Positions 38,803 through 51,900 are shown, counted from the stretch's first letter. The stretch: DNA of 64,000 nucleotides from Petasospora fabianii (GCA_022641835.1 CP048718.1:1054001-1118000), one strand, 5' to 3'. The notes: generated by a model from the sequence alone, not told the origin. Numbers and translations are program-made.

Positions 38803-41800
38803 ATGAGTGTTGCTGCCCTTCTTTCCACGGACCTGCAGACTCTCATTGCTGAATCTCGCAGACGTTCTCCCGAGATTAAACACGTATGTCAACACTCCAC
38901 TTAATCAAGCTTGTCCGTCTCATCCACTAACTCATCAAACACAGGCTGCTGAGCGCTCATTAGCTACTCTCAAGTCACAGAAGCCAGCTTCTTCACAGGA
39001 GGAGGTCACTTTTATCCGCGAGATCTCACAAAGCTCCGACTTCATCACACCGTTCCTACTCTCATGTTCGTCCCGCAATGCCAAGTTCAGCACCATTGCC
39101 ATCCAGTCTCTCCAGAGACTCATACAGATCAGGGCAGTGCCGATATCACGATTAGATATGCTACTCGAGGCATTGACCGAAGCCACACGACTTGCCGTCG
39201 ATATCCAACTTAAAGTGCTTCAGATTTTGCCTACACTTTTCCAAATATACGCAGAGTTCATTGGTGGGCCTCTATTGGCAAAGCTTCTCCTTATCTGTGC
39301 AATGCTACAACAACCGTCTAAGTTACCAATGGTGGTGAATACAGCTGCTGCCACACAACAACAGCTGGTGTTGGCTTTATTTGAAAAAGTGATAGATGAG
39401 GATAAGTCCACGTCTGTTGATCGAGAGGAATTTGAAGTGTCTATTGATGATGATGAGAAGATTAAGGTCCCCACAAGTGCATATGACGCCTATAACGTTT
39501 TCTCAGATATTTGTTCTCTAATTGAGCATCAGAAACCTTCATTCTTGACATTTAATGTCCTCTCAGAATCTTTTGGCCTAGAACTTCTCGAGAATATCTT
39601 CACCAATTACCACAACGTGTTCCTTGCTCATCCCGAACTTGGATTCTTGGTTAGAACACGCATCACTCCACTCCTTCTTAGATTCTTCTCAAACCACAAG
39701 GATTTTGCCATCGTGGTTCGTGTTTCCAGAATCATTCTTTTGCTCATCAAGTCACAGCTTTCAATTCTGGAAATTGAAGCTGAAGTTATCTTGTCACTTC
39801 TCACACATGTAATCACATCAGAGTCCAACCTCCCTCAATGGAAGAAGGCCCTTTCGCTCGAAATATTCAGCGCCATCTTAACCGACTTTGACCTCACTAA
39901 AGTAATCTTTGAAGTATACGACTTTGCAACCGACAAGAAGAAAATCATTACAGAGTTCTTCACCGTGTGTTCTGATGTGATTCACGAATCATGGGCACAG
40001 AACCTGTTGAGGATGAACGACATTGTATCTATTCCACCTACAGACGACTGCATCTCTACGAACAACTCCTCTATCAGAATACCTCTCGTTGACATCCTCG
40101 ACAAGCAAGAACCACCACCAATCCCTAAGACGTATACCCTTTTCCTTATTCTGGGTTGTACAAACTCTCTATGTGATGGTATCGGAAGATTCGTACTTGA
40201 GATGTCTAGAGCAGAAGACAACACTTTTAAGTTCATTACCGATGAAGATGAGAGCAAACACGCTGATGTATCACTCTTGAAGAGTATCATCACTACCAAC
40301 GCCAAGAGCCTCGTCACAATTGGGTCGGAGTACTTGTATGCGTCCATTGGCAGCGAACTTTTCCACACACTTATCCGTGCACTCCAGAAGCTTTGTCATG
40401 CCTCAGGTGTGCTTGGGCTGGTGAGGGAACGTGATTCCCTCCTCATGCTTTTCTCTATCGCCACTGTAAGCAACATTTCCAAGAGGCCCCAACGAAACGA
40501 GAGACCATCAATCTCTGGGACCTTTGCTGACGCTTTCTCATCCACACCATCGACCCCAATCAAGAAGAACTTCTTCCAAGAACGTGCTCTAAATGCCCGC
40601 CATGTTATCTGCTTTCGTGCGCTCGTCTCACTAACAACTTCTCTTGGTCCCATCCTGGGACACAGTTGGAGATTTGTTCTTATCACATTCCAATGGTTCT
40701 CATACTTCATCAATGGCCCCGCGGAGTACTTCTCCTTCAAGGAAATTCCTGAGAAGCCACAACTCACACCGCAGGATGTCACCGTCATCGAGCAGTCCTT
40801 GCTCAAATTTGGTGAGAGCACCAAGTCATACGATACTCCAGCTTACCGTTTATTTGTCAGTGAGTTGATTGCATTGTCCACTGAGGCAGTACATGAGGAT
40901 AAGGTGAGCGCTGAGCCTATTGAAGATGATGATTTCAAGATTTGCAGCTTTAACAAGGACTTTTTCCTCAATAAGTTGGATGAATACTCCAAGGTGAATT
41001 GTGTTAGATACCTCGAGAAGGAAAATAGTGCAGATTGGTCCAAGATTTCTACATTTTTGTCTGATGTTGCTACTTCTGACAATGTAATCCCTGAGCTGAG
41101 AGTCACCGCTTGCTCTGTGTTTAACGATATAATCATGAGTGTTGCCGATACGGGGTTCTCCGCTGGTGGTACTACTCAGAAAGCTGATTTGGAGAATATG
41201 TTGTTCAAGTCATTCTCAGAGGTTGCCGACAAGATCATCGAGTCCCATCGTGGTGAGTCTTTCAACAGCGCAGAGTCGAGCATTATCCATGATACTCTCA
41301 AGACTCTGTACGAGCTTCTTAACAGATATGGACCTCAATTCAAAAACTCTTGGGGAAGCATTCTGTACATCATTGCAAGCCCATTTAAGGTTCTTGAACT
41401 CTTCAAGCATGAAACCTCACAGAAACAGCTACTTAAGTCTGCATTCGAGATCATGCAGCTGATATTGAATGACTTCTTGCAAGCCATTCCACTTTCTTCC
41501 CTGAAAGATGTCATCGATGCATTGGAAAACTTCTGCTCTCAAACCTTCGAACTGAATGTTTCCTTCTCCGGTGTCAGTTACTACTGGCTAATCTCCGACC
41601 ATTTGAGAGAACTTGCATCTTCTGAACATGACGCTAAAGACTTTTCTGTCACCTCTCCTGAGGAGCTAATGGAGACCATCGAGAACACGGAGTCTACATA
41701 CATCAAAGTTCATGCTCTCTGGCTTTACCTCTTGAGAAGCCTGGTCCACATCTCCAACATTTCACGTGCTGAGGTCAAGAACGGTGCTGTACAGACATTC

Positions 41801-43486
41801 TTCAAAATTGTTGACTCTCACGGATCTAATTTAGATTGGGAAAGGGCCTTCCCTGTTGTGGTGAAGAACTTGCTCAGTATTGACTTGGAGAAGCCTACAT
41901 CAGAAGCTTTTGATGAGATGAAAGCCTTTGTTGACAGCAATTCTATTATCCTCAAGGGTACAACTGACCTCTACTGCCGTTTCTACATTACCAACAAGAA
42001 CACACTCTACTGGGAAGACTTACTCGAATGCTATAAACGCTTTATTGCTCTTGCTGTCATACCATTGTCACACATTACTTACAAGTCATTGAACCAAATA
42101 CTTGGCATTCTGACTGATCCATCGCCTGAGCAGCGTGACTTGTTTTTCAATTTCTGGTGCGGCCAACCTATCAAGTATGTTGCTGCTGATACTGATCTCT
42201 ACCAGGATAGTTTGGTTGAACTGGTTGGAGTGTTCACACGACTCCACAACTTTGGCCCACTCACTACGCAACAGCTTGAACAGACTCTTGGTATCTTCAA
42301 CAGTATGGTTCGCTTCCCATTCTTACCTAAGTACTCTACTGATGTATTGACCCCAACGAAGTTACAGGCTGCCGTTCTTGCGTGCATTGAAACGATTGAT
42401 ATCTCCACTGATGGCGATATGGTACTCTCTCAGATATCCTCAATGGTGTTAATGCCATTTCAAGTTCGCTCACGTATCATCAAGAAGCTTCAAAATGTTC
42501 ACAAGAAAGATATCCCAACATATATCGCTATAAGTAAGTCTTCTTTGGAGCTCCTTGAGAGCAAGCTCAACGTTGTGAAGGACTTCCAGTCGCTAGTTTC
42601 AAATGGTACCGCTTCTCGTGTGATAAAGAACTTGCTGGAGTCGGTTACTGGAACCATCGATGACACTGAACACTATGAAAGGATTCTTAACTCTGGTATC
42701 TGGATGAAGAGTTACGAGATTCTTTTCTTCATCATTGAGAAAGTTGCACCACTTCTGGACGCGAAGGAGCTGGAGGATACTGACAAGAAGAGTGCTTTAT
42801 GGTCTTTGATTGTCGATGTTGTCTGCACTGCACTTCCATCTAACAACCTTGGACGTGACGAGGCATTCAACACCAAATACTACATCAAATTTAAAGAGAT
42901 TATCTTGGCCAAAATATCTCAGTCAACCTTATCGCCTGAACTGGTTACAAGGTTTGTTGCTGCACTTTGGAAGTCTTCAATGCTTTATGAAAACAATGAG
43001 CTTGAAACACATCTGCTTGAGCTCACTCTATCTCCAGAGGAAACTACCAAGACGATGTTGGAATTCAAGGTTGAAGACTACACGACGAGTCCAATTCATG
43101 TTCTTCCACAGCTGGAATTCAGAAAGCTTTGTCTCAATGACCTCTTCACTTTTTCTAAACCAGACACAAATGAGAAACTACTCTCTGCTACACTTCCATA
43201 CCTCCTGTGCCGCGTTGTGTTGATCATCAAGAAGTTTGCTGGCTCTCAGAGACTCCTGAACAGAGCGCCAGTCCCAACAGTACAACAAAACGAGTTAGAA
43301 CTCCTTCTTACACGACTCCACGAACTATTGCAGCTTATGAACAAAGACAACTCCAAGACTTATGGCCCACTGTTGGGCGTCTTCCCATTGATTTTGGACA
43401 ATCACCAGTACATTGGTAAGCTGAGACACACACAAGGACTTTTAACTGGCATCACTGCTGAGTTCTACAAAATCTCGAGCAACTAA
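38803..43486 (+). CDS. MON2: MON2, Arf-GEF-like Golgi/endosome scaffold, one intron
   Basis: Large peripheral Golgi/endosome protein related to the big Arf-GEFs but lacking Sec7; works with Dop1 and Neo1 in endosome-to-Golgi traffic. Exon 1 is 38803-38883 and exon 2 is 38945-43486. The 61-base intron starts GTATGT, has ACTAAC at 38926-38931 and ends ACAG. Splicing joins LQTLIAESRRRSPEIKH to AAERSLATLKSQ, matching yeast Mon2. The product is about 1540 residues (yeast, 1636). The DCB/HUS region is clear (FLLSCSSRNAKFSTIAIQSL, ILEIEAEVILSLL, GPILGHSWRFVLITFQW). An unspliced frame from 38807 gives a wrong N-terminus. Convergent with CHS3, 98 bases apart. Confidence 0.95.
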
Positions 43487-43584
43487 TAAATATACAGCTG
43501 TATTACCACTGTCAGAAAGTATTGGATATTAGTGTATGCAGGTGGTTCTATGAACGTGTGCGTATAAGTTGAAAGGCAATGGAA

Positions 43585-46500
43585 TTAGATCTCATTAGCG
43601 TAGATGTGTGAAGTGTTCTGGTCAGATGGGTTCCATGTGTTTCCTGGAACTTGAAGGTCCTGGTTGGCGGCCATGGCCTGACGTTCTCTCTCAAACTCCT
43701 TCCATCTTCTCATCTTGATCATGGAATGGTCAAACTCACCTTCCGCTTCATCGTGACCCTTATCACCACCAGCGATAGTTCTGGTCTCACCCCAACTGAA
43801 GTCATCGAATTTCCAGTAAGCGTAAGCTGGCAAAACAAAGTTCCAGATCGGAAGAGCCAGAAGGTAAATCATCATCCAGACAAGGTAAGACCAACGAGAA
43901 GCAGTGACAACAATCACTAATCCGGGGAGACCCAAGATAATGGCTAAAAGAACGAGCGACATGACTGGAGTTGGTTTGGAGACAATGGCGACAATGATAA
44001 CATAAATGGTGAAGGAAATAGCAGCTGGCAAGACCAAGGTACCCAACAACTCGATACCAATGACGAACTGCATGGAGAAACAGAATGTACCACACAAGTC
44101 TTTCACAAGAACCAATTCCATCAAGTTGTGAACAGTGGAGTTGATCCAACGTCTTCTTTGCGAGAGCAAAACCTTGAACTTATCTGGGACAATAGTCTTA
44201 CAGACTGCCTTTGGGACGAAGATCTGTTTTCTCTTTGGGAACGTTCTCAACATCAAAGTGGAGAGGTAACGATCCTCACCTAACAACAACAAATTCTTCT
44301 TGTGCAAAGTATCAACAACATTATCAGAATATCTCTCAACAATGTCCGGGTTGGCCAAAATTGGGACCCAGAAACCGTCAGCAGACTTTGGAGCCTTGAT
44401 ACGATACATACAGAAACAACCTGGCAAACAAGTAACGCCTCCGAAAACAGACTCAAAAGCCTTTGCCTGATGATGTGAGATAAAATACTCGAAAACTTGG
44501 ATAGCAGTAACCCATGACTGGCGCTTGTTGGCAATCTTGGTCTCACCACAAAGACCCATAATCTCCGGATCTTTCACCATAGAACCGATCATATGTGTCA
44601 AAGAATCTGGATAGACCTTCGTATCTGCATCCACCATGAGCACAATCTCGTACATGTCTGCGAGTAAACCTGTCACTTTCCAGATACTGAGCAAAATCTC
44701 ATACTCCAACTCAGTCATTCTCTCGTCGAATGTAACTTTCTGCAAGAAGGACATCAAAATGATTTGAGAATCACGTTTACCTCTGTTACCAGGCTTTGCT
44801 GAGTTGGCCTCATCTGGAGTACCACATTTGACAATGGTAACAATTGGGACCCTTTGTTGCTTCTCGATAGGAACTGTGGCATCATTGTACTTGTAGAAAC
44901 CGGCATAAACCTTCGCCATGTTGTGTCTCTTGGTACCCTGAGCAACAGCAACGTAGGAGTATGGCTGAACGTTCTCCGGCTGGATGGAGAAGTCTGTCAT
45001 CATGGACAATGCAACATCTGGAGTGGACATATCATTACCGGAACCCTTGATTAAACCATCACAGAGGATGAGAATCAACTTGTGAGAGTTTGGATAATCA
45101 GTAGTAGCAATGGAGTCCAATGTAGTTCTCAAACCATCTTCATCTTCAGAGTAACATGTGACCAGCGTGATGGCATGTGCCAATGGGTAGTTGAATGGTT
45201 GGTAATCGACTGGTGGTTGAGCGACAACATTTGGATGAAGAATATCAGCATCCAAATGAGTAATTTCAGTCATAGCAGCCAGATTGGAAACCGATGGGTT
45301 TCTGGAACTGAATGGGTTCAGAAGGTTGGTGGTGGAGTTGGAAAGGTTTCTGCTGTGGCCCTTGTTCTGGGACTCACTGTTGAGTTGTCTTGCAGCTTGA
45401 ATTGCCATTGTAGTCATTTCATTACCCTTAGAGTTGTACACTGGAGCAACGCTATAGTTACCGTTCATGCTCAGTTCGTTCTGAGACATGCTGGTTTTGA
45501 GAAGGTCGAATCTGGACGCACGTCTTTCTTGAGCCTTAATTGGACCCAAGGAGTATGTTGTTTCAGCCCAGTCTTCTCTCTCGTTATCTCTCTTAGCCAT
45601 TTCCTTAGCATTGATGGAGTCAGCACCCTGTTTTGGAGCCACAATCCACTTAAAGTAACATGCAAGAATGAACTTTGCAATGACAACAGACAAGATGAAC
45701 ACAAGAGACACATATAAGACAACCTGAGATGCAATACAACCAACCGTTTCAGAGTCAACGACACCAACCTTGATGATTTCAGACAAACATTTGGCAGCCT
45801 TACGATCCTGACCGTCAGCAAGAAGGAGAGAAACATCATAACCTCTCATCTCTGAATTCTTCAATTCATCAAAGAGCTGTGGGTAATCGAGATCAGTGCT
45901 TTGAATCCAATTTAAGAGATCCAAATCAAGAACGTTACCGTTAAAGACAACCAAGTTTCTTGAAGTGTTCTTGATATCATCCCAAGTGAAGAAGACATCA
46001 CCAGTGGCTTTCAAACCGTAATAAGCGTCTCTGGCGTATTGTGAAGTATGACAACCCCAACCATCATAGTATCTGGACTCTGTGAAGTTGGTCTCACTGG
46101 AACCGTCTTGCTTAACAAGCTTGCAAGGCATATACCATGCGACTTCGTCACCATTTGATGGGATTGAGCAATTGTCTTTTGGTTTGATCAACCCTTTACA
46201 ATTACCATTGACATTTTGAAACAAGAAAGAGGCATCCATACCTCCAGCGTTGATAGGTGGGTACAAGATGTTGGCACCGGCATCAATACCAGCAGCCTCC
46301 GGGTGAGATGACTTGGTCAAATCATAGGACTTACCATTAATGATCAAATACCCTGTGTTGATTGTGTTTGTTCTCATTCTAATTGGTTGATTTCCACATA
46401 CGGTCTTTGTAAAACCAAACGTCAAGTAGGCGATAAATGTACCCAAATAGAGAATGATGGAAATCAAGGCACATTTTTCCCTCCAAGCCATCTGTCTTTC

Positions 46501-47064
46501 CTTCTTTGGCATACCAAATAGTTTAAGTAGAGATCCTGGTGCCCAGAAGGTGATGACGTAGCAGTAGACTTGCCAAGCTGACAAACCTGTATCTTGTTGA
46601 TGGGATAGTGTCTTCTTAGTGCGAGCAGCTGGTGCGTGATTAGATGCATTGTTATTCGTAAATGGGCTATTGTCATATTCATCGTTCAAACCGTATATGG
46701 TTTTACCCTTTGGTTTATTATTATCACTTGAAGCGCTAGCGAAGTTTTGGAGCTGAATGCCCTCTTCGCCATTGAGATCTTGGGAAATTCTCAGTTGTGA
46801 TCCTCTCGAGTTTCTTGAGTTACTGCGACCAACCTGGACGGGATCAATACCTGTCCGTGATGGATTGACATTGATGTGATCTGAGTGTTGAGAAGCTGCT
46901 TGTGCATAGTAGTAATGAGGATTTTCCGGATTACTCAAATCGTTTCTCTCTGGCCTCACGAGAGATCTCTTTCTTTCAACACCACCGGATGATGAACCTA
47001 GAAGCGCCTCGTCATCGAAGTTCTCGTACCTCTTCGAGTTTACGGAGCTGCTTTTCTTGAACAT
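43585..47064 (-). CDS. CHS3: chitin synthase 3 (class IV)
   Basis: Plasma-membrane enzyme that polymerises UDP-GlcNAc into the chitin of bud-neck ring and lateral wall. The 1159 residues equal yeast Chs3 (1165) with high identity from LVRPERNDLSNPENPHYYYAQ onward. There are N-terminal membrane segments near 170-220, a cytochrome b5-like and luminal region, and the catalytic core with VDADTKVYPD, the EDR motif in LLLGEDRYLSTLML and QRRRW in LLSQRRRWINSTVHN. A C-terminal membrane cluster and the tail WKFDDFSWGETRTI follow. The first ATG at 47064 gives MFKKSSSVNSKRYENF. Trafficking by exomer is known for the family. Confidence 0.98.
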   Translation of the reverse strand: MFKKSSSVNSKRYENFDDEALLGSSSGGVERKRSLVRPERNDLSNPENPHYYYAQAASQHSDHINVNPSRTGIDPVQVGRSNSRNSRGSQLRISQDLNGEEGIQLQNFASASSDNNKPKGKTIYGLNDEYDNSPFTNNNASNHAPAARTKKTLSHQQDTGLSAWQVYCYVITFWAPGSLLKLFGMPKKERQMAWREKCALISIILYLGTFIAYLTFGFTKTVCGNQPIRMRTNTINTGYLIINGKSYDLTKSSHPEAAGIDAGANILYPPINAGGMDASFLFQNVNGNCKGLIKPKDNCSIPSNGDEVAWYMPCKLVKQDGSSETNFTESRYYDGWGCHTSQYARDAYYGLKATGDVFFTWDDIKNTSRNLVVFNGNVLDLDLLNWIQSTDLDYPQLFDELKNSEMRGYDVSLLLADGQDRKAAKCLSEIIKVGVVDSETVGCIASQVVLYVSLVFILSVVIAKFILACYFKWIVAPKQGADSINAKEMAKRDNEREDWAETTYSLGPIKAQERRASRFDLLKTSMSQNELSMNGNYSVAPVYNSKGNEMTTMAIQAARQLNSESQNKGHSRNLSNSTTNLLNPFSSRNPSVSNLAAMTEITHLDADILHPNVVAQPPVDYQPFNYPLAHAITLVTCYSEDEDGLRTTLDSIATTDYPNSHKLILILCDGLIKGSGNDMSTPDVALSMMTDFSIQPENVQPYSYVAVAQGTKRHNMAKVYAGFYKYNDATVPIEKQQRVPIVTIVKCGTPDEANSAKPGNRGKRDSQIILMSFLQKVTFDERMTELEYEILLSIWKVTGLLADMYEIVLMVDADTKVYPDSLTHMIGSMVKDPEIMGLCGETKIANKRQSWVTAIQVFEYFISHHQAKAFESVFGGVTCLPGCFCMYRIKAPKSADGFWVPILANPDIVERYSDNVVDTLHKKNLLLLGEDRYLSTLMLRTFPKRKQIFVPKAVCKTIVPDKFKVLLSQRRRWINSTVHNLMELVLVKDLCGTFCFSMQFVIGIELLGTLVLPAAISFTIYVIIVAIVSKPTPVMSLVLLAIILGLPGLVIVVTASRWSYLVWMMIYLLALPIWNFVLPAYAYWKFDDFSWGETRTIAGGDKGHDEAEGEFDHSMIKMRRWKEFERERQAMAANQDLQVPGNTWNPSDQNTSHIYANEI

Positions 47065-48463
47065 TTGGGGGTTGGGGGGCTGTGTGCTTTAGTTTACAGG
47101 GCGGCTCCGTGCGTGTGGGCGGTTATTGATCTGGGCCGCAGTGGAGGATGCTACTCAAGGGTAGGGGATGGGAGATGATAAGAGGGGAGTGTTTATGTGT
47201 GTGTATGTGTGTATGTGTATGCTATGAGGGGCTTAGCAAGAGTTGTGGGGTATATAGATGAAGCCTACTTAGTGGATCAAGAGGAAAGTCAGAGTGAAAC
47301 ATGTCTAGCCGCCAAGTTTTGAGCAGAGGCGCAAAAAAAAAAAAAGCCAAATGGTAAACAAAGCGCTTCCTCCTATTGTAAGCGAGTTGTATGCGCGCTA
47401 TTTATCAGCGGCAAGCAATATACATAATTGGTTTGATGATTAGATAGTTGTATTACAATGTGAGATTAAATGATCTTTACTTACACAAAGGATACCTCCA
47501 CACGAAATCAACCTAAAGTATCCTAACCCGGACCTCATTCCCTAGCTAAGCCCGATCCCATCGCGCGATGCCTTGAATAAGAACGTGCTTTGTTAGGTGT
47601 CCGGATGTTTACCCTTTAAAGAAAAATAGAACGCGTCATTTTTTTTTTTTTTTTTTTTTCGCGTCGCAATTTTTGCCTTTCGCGTTTTGCGCGTTGTGGG
47701 AGGCAACCAATAAAGTGTCAATAGAGTGGTTAATAAGCACTTATATAAACAAGAAAGATGGTGTCTTTTCATTTGTAATTTGATATAAGAAACTTTTCGG
47801 GAAAGGGGAAAGTGGTCACATGGATCTCCAAGAGAAGAACAGATGACACCAAGGTGGCACTATATCAGCCGATTTAGAGGAACCAATGGGATTAGCTCCC
47901 AAGCCATAAACCGTAGGGACAATTTGATAATGGAGAACTGAAATCAACAAACTAGTTTAGTACAACCAAATTACACCATATGTGTATCTACCTCAACACC
48001 TAGTACGTCGAGGCAAACGAAGTAGCTAAGACTTAACATAAGACTTCTGTAGCCAAAGCATATGCTTAATCAGAGGCGAATTGATACCATATCTGTATGT
48101 TCATGTCTAGAACCCCAATCCATTTAAAGCTCATGCCGGAAGAAAAACTGCCGGGCCTTGCATATCTATGCCTTTAAACTCGGAGGCTGAGAACTTGTGC
48201 ATAACCTGCGGAGGTGGTTAGGCTCAGTGGGCCAGCTCGAGTTTGGAGGTGAGTGTGAGACGGTGATGGCTCTGTAAGTGTTTGTCGAACAGAAGTGTAA
48301 CCGAGATATGTATAAGTTTTGAGAATCAATCGGTCTAAACGGAGCAAAACCTGGAGGACTCTGCGAAATCTTGGAAATTTTGAACAAAAGACACGACTCT
48401 GTGGGGGTATCAAAGCCAACCTAATGGACTCTAATCTAGATGTATGTGTTGTTCACCTGCCAA
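47065..48463. other. 1.4-kb gene-free region, CHS3 upstream sequence
   Basis: Holds a GT-rich microsatellite (about 47193-47222), an exact ACGCGT at 47631-47636 and a 21-T tract (47639-47659), which together may form a nucleosome-depleted promoter element 570 bases before CHS3. Short frames near 48166-48419 look random. No RNA gene recognised. Confidence 0.45.
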
Positions 48464-48919
48464 TCAGCGTTTGAACTTGCGTGGCTGAGCTGGCTGCTCG
48501 TCTAACCTCAAGCTTGGTGATTGGAAATGGAATTCATTGAAAAGATTTGGAGACATTGGGCTAACAGTGGATTGGGATGTAAGAGATGGTACTGAAGAGA
48601 TAGAATCTTCATCGTTGTCAATTCTCTTGATGTGATTGAGGAAGTCAGAGTGCTCTTTCTGTGAGATGAGACTGAGAGAGGAGAGGTTCTCAATGTGTTG
48701 TGACCTGAGCTGATCGGAGGAATTCTTCATACGAAGTGCCTTCTTCGAGTGTTGGACATAAAGTTGCTGCTCCTCTGTGAGTTGGTCCTCCGAGAATCTA
48801 AGTGTTAAATGTCTCTCTCTGAGCCTAATGAGTCGCCATGTGTTTTTTGGGTATCTTCTGAACTCGGGTTGTGTACTTGCTTCTGTTGATGATTGTTTTG
48901 TGGTTGGTGTGGCGGACAT
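48464..48919 (-). CDS. unrecognised small hydrophilic protein
   Basis: A 151-residue frame beginning MSATPTTKQSS; the frame is open 18 codons further upstream. The middle is basic and helical (RRYPKNTWRLIRLRERHLTLRF, then EEQQLYVQHSKKALRMKNS). The C-terminal third is rich in serine, with SP sites (STVSPMSPN, QSPSLR) and a basic end (PRKFKR) that could be a nuclear signal. The SP sites are compatible with CDK control but prove nothing. No family was recognised. It stands alone between two long gene-free stretches, and codon use is gene-like. Confidence 0.6.
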   Translation of the reverse strand: MSATPTTKQSSTEASTQPEFRRYPKNTWRLIRLRERHLTLRFSEDQLTEEQQLYVQHSKKALRMKNSSDQLRSQHIENLSSLSLISQKEHSDFLNHIKRIDNDEDSISSVPSLTSQSTVSPMSPNLFNEFHFQSPSLRLDEQPAQPRKFKR

Positions 48920-51900
48920 TATGTGATATGTGTACGGTTTGTTTTGTTTACCTGATTTTAGTGTGTGTTGCATGGGGTAGAAGAGTGGGAGAGGGGAAGA
49001 GGGGGACTGTTGAGGAAGTGTCGGTGTTTAAGTAACAGCGGGGCCAAGGTGTGGCAGCTGGAAAGCTCGAGGCGATATATAGAGCAGTTGGGAAAAAAGG
49101 CGTGAGTGCTCGTCTTTTGCGCCGGAATGCATGATCTCACATCAAGGCGCGTTACAGCCTCTCTACAACTTCTGCCGCTATGCGTATGTTCATGCGCTGT
49201 ACAGCGGAACCTGCAGAGGGCTCCAACCGTCGGCGCGCGATTGGGCGCTAATCGTAGTAACCTGAAAAGAGAGGGGTGTCACCGTGTCCAGCTAGATTTA
49301 AGTTGTTCTTTTAGCTAGGGTTAGCTTGGGTTATTCCCACAGTGTTCTGACAGCTAGTGTCGGTGTGATGTGATTTAGACATATTTGTCGGCTCGGCTGT
49401 GGGATCGTTTGTGCTGTACATGCCGTTTAGGCGTGAACTGAGACAACGTAAATGATAGACACTAGGAGAGATCACGAAAGCAGCATTCTTGGGTAGAGAG
49501 CATTGGGAGGTGTGAAAAACGAGGAAATACAAGCGAGCCCCAGCTGGTACCTGAGTTGGTCGACTCCGTAACACAACACGGTTCTATTCTCCTAGAAATT
49601 AAGCCAATGAGACACAAAAGAAAAGTCCGAGGTGGCACCGTTTACTCGACGATTTTCACGACAACAGGGGTGCAGGCGGGTTTGTCCGTAAATGGAAGCT
49701 GCATTGACCTTGTGCGGAATGCAAATTTGTCCTAACCGCCTTTCCATTCACAAAGGATGTTTGTTTTGAAGCTATACTTGGATTATAGCTTCTTCTTCAT
49801 CTCTTACTTCTCTTCTTTTGTCGTATTTGGTCGCCTACCCTGAACCCCAACTTCTACTTGTACATAGAAACCGGTGTTACAGCTGCCTAAGTTACGCGCT
49901 GCACAGAGGCCTCTTTCTTGTACTGTATCTTAAGGAGGGCCGAGCGACAGATTTGGCAACATGTCGACCCCAAACTAGCTCTCTTATCGCTTCCAGAAGC
50001 AAACGTGTTCAGAATCATAACATCTTTCTATCGAATATATGCTTCTAGGTTTCTGTGCATACGATATACCGGGCCAGCAAACTTAGTCGAACAATGCGTA
50101 ACCAACCCATCAAAACTTCAAAGATCTCCTTCTCATATTACTTTCAATGGAAAGGTCCTCCCATTCTAATAAAGTAGCGTTCAACATGAGCATTGAGAGT
50201 CGAATACGGCGCTTGTATACGATAGCAACCCACATGCTCCTAGATCCCCAGGCCAAGACGCATATCCAAGCATTCGGGGCTATTGTAGTTGGCACTTGTA
50301 TGTCCAAGGAGTAAAGTAATTGCGTTTCTTCCTAGCGCCTTAGGTGGCATTCCAATCATTGTCAAACGTGTTGGTATGGTAGGGAGGGCAATGAAATGCG
50401 TCTTTAGTTATTAATGCTGACTGTACTTACTACATTATGTGAGGCACAATTCTGTTCCCCACACCTCGGTCCAGGGTAGCGCAAAGGGATGGCTCTGTGA
50501 TGGTTTTGATAGCAAGGTTGATTGACATTCAGAACATGTCACAATCTTAATTGTCCTAGAGTAGCAGAGTGGTATGGGTGCTCTTGTCACATGGTTAATC
50601 TCTAATGAGACGACGTACTTCCCCAGTGAATTCCTAACGCCATAACACAACCACTTCTCTGTAACATCGATGAAATAAGATTAGCCCAGTAACAAGAACA
50701 AAGATCGACATTGTACCCTAGAGGTTGCCCTCGGGCACAGGAAAGCTCGACATGGATCGGCATTGCCCCAGAGAGGAGATCTGCGCGGCGATCTACACAA
50801 GACACACTCTCTTGGGTTTGCCCAAAGAAGAAGAAACGGTTTCCAGAAAGATGAAAAAAGGGAGAAGTATGAAAGTGGGTATGTCGTCTCCTTATAGCCC
50901 AAGGAACTCAATGGTAGTTTAAGCCCTGGGACAATGTTGATGATTGTAAGGAAGCTGATCACCCGTATCTCCTGATTGTTCCGCAGGTACCATCGTTGAC
51001 CGTTGAGGGGATGAGGTATGCTTGGGGATCTTTGCTTGAAATGGCAGACTGGGTAGACTCTGCGAGGATGATCAGATCCGAAATGTACATAAAACAAGCC
51101 AAAAATACCAAATTGAAAGTATTCTGAAGAAAGTTTTGCAGTTGCGGATGTCGGGCATTGACGATCAATTTATTACAGATCGTCAGGAACGAGCGAAAAT
51201 CTTTAAAACGGTGATGCCTTGCCACATATCGGTGGTTTCTAACTGAGGTGGAGTAGTTGTGATCTACGGTGATACTACATTAGGACAAGTCCGGTCTACA
51301 AGAGAAAAAATTGAGTTGAAAGGTGAAGAGACGTTAATTATAGGTATGAATGGTGACCAGCACCTGAACCGTAACAAGTAACTTTGATACACAAAACCTT
51401 CTATATTATGTTAGTCAATTGAACCAAACTGAGGACAAATGACACACACACACAACTGACAAAGACAAAGGGGATAAATAAACGCGTGAAAGATCAGAAA
51501 TTTGGGTATACTTAATGCCTCATTCCTGGAGAGTACTTAGTTCCAGTTCGGACTGGTGCACAGCTTTTTTCTCGTCATTTTAGCGTCTATCCCTCAAAGT
51601 CTCCGTGTGGTGAGAGTCTGTAGATGTTAGAAAACTTACTCTTTCAGTTATTTGATGAAGAGAAGAGAAGTCCAAAAGGTCTAAGCAAAGAGAGAATTGA
51701 GATTTGACTCGAAAATTTTTTTATGGGCGTAAAACGTTTCGCGAAAAAGAAAGGATTAGTAAGAGATTATGTCAGCAGAAGGCTTTTTGTTTTAGGGCAA
51801 CATCAGTAGGGCAACCATTAAGCATTTAGATTGGAGGTTTCTTTTTCCTAGTTTGTGTTACCTTTGAGTGTTATCTTTGAGTTCTAACTTTGAGTATTGA

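Noticed and set aside
50681-51097. 138-codon minus frame in the gene-free interval
   Set aside because: Cysteine/proline/arginine-scattered composition, no codon bias and no recognisable motif.
51530-51575. Small hairpin followed by a T tract near 51550, considered as a Pol III ncRNA end
   Set aside because: No A/B box or known ncRNA pattern nearby; a short hairpin plus T run is common by chance.
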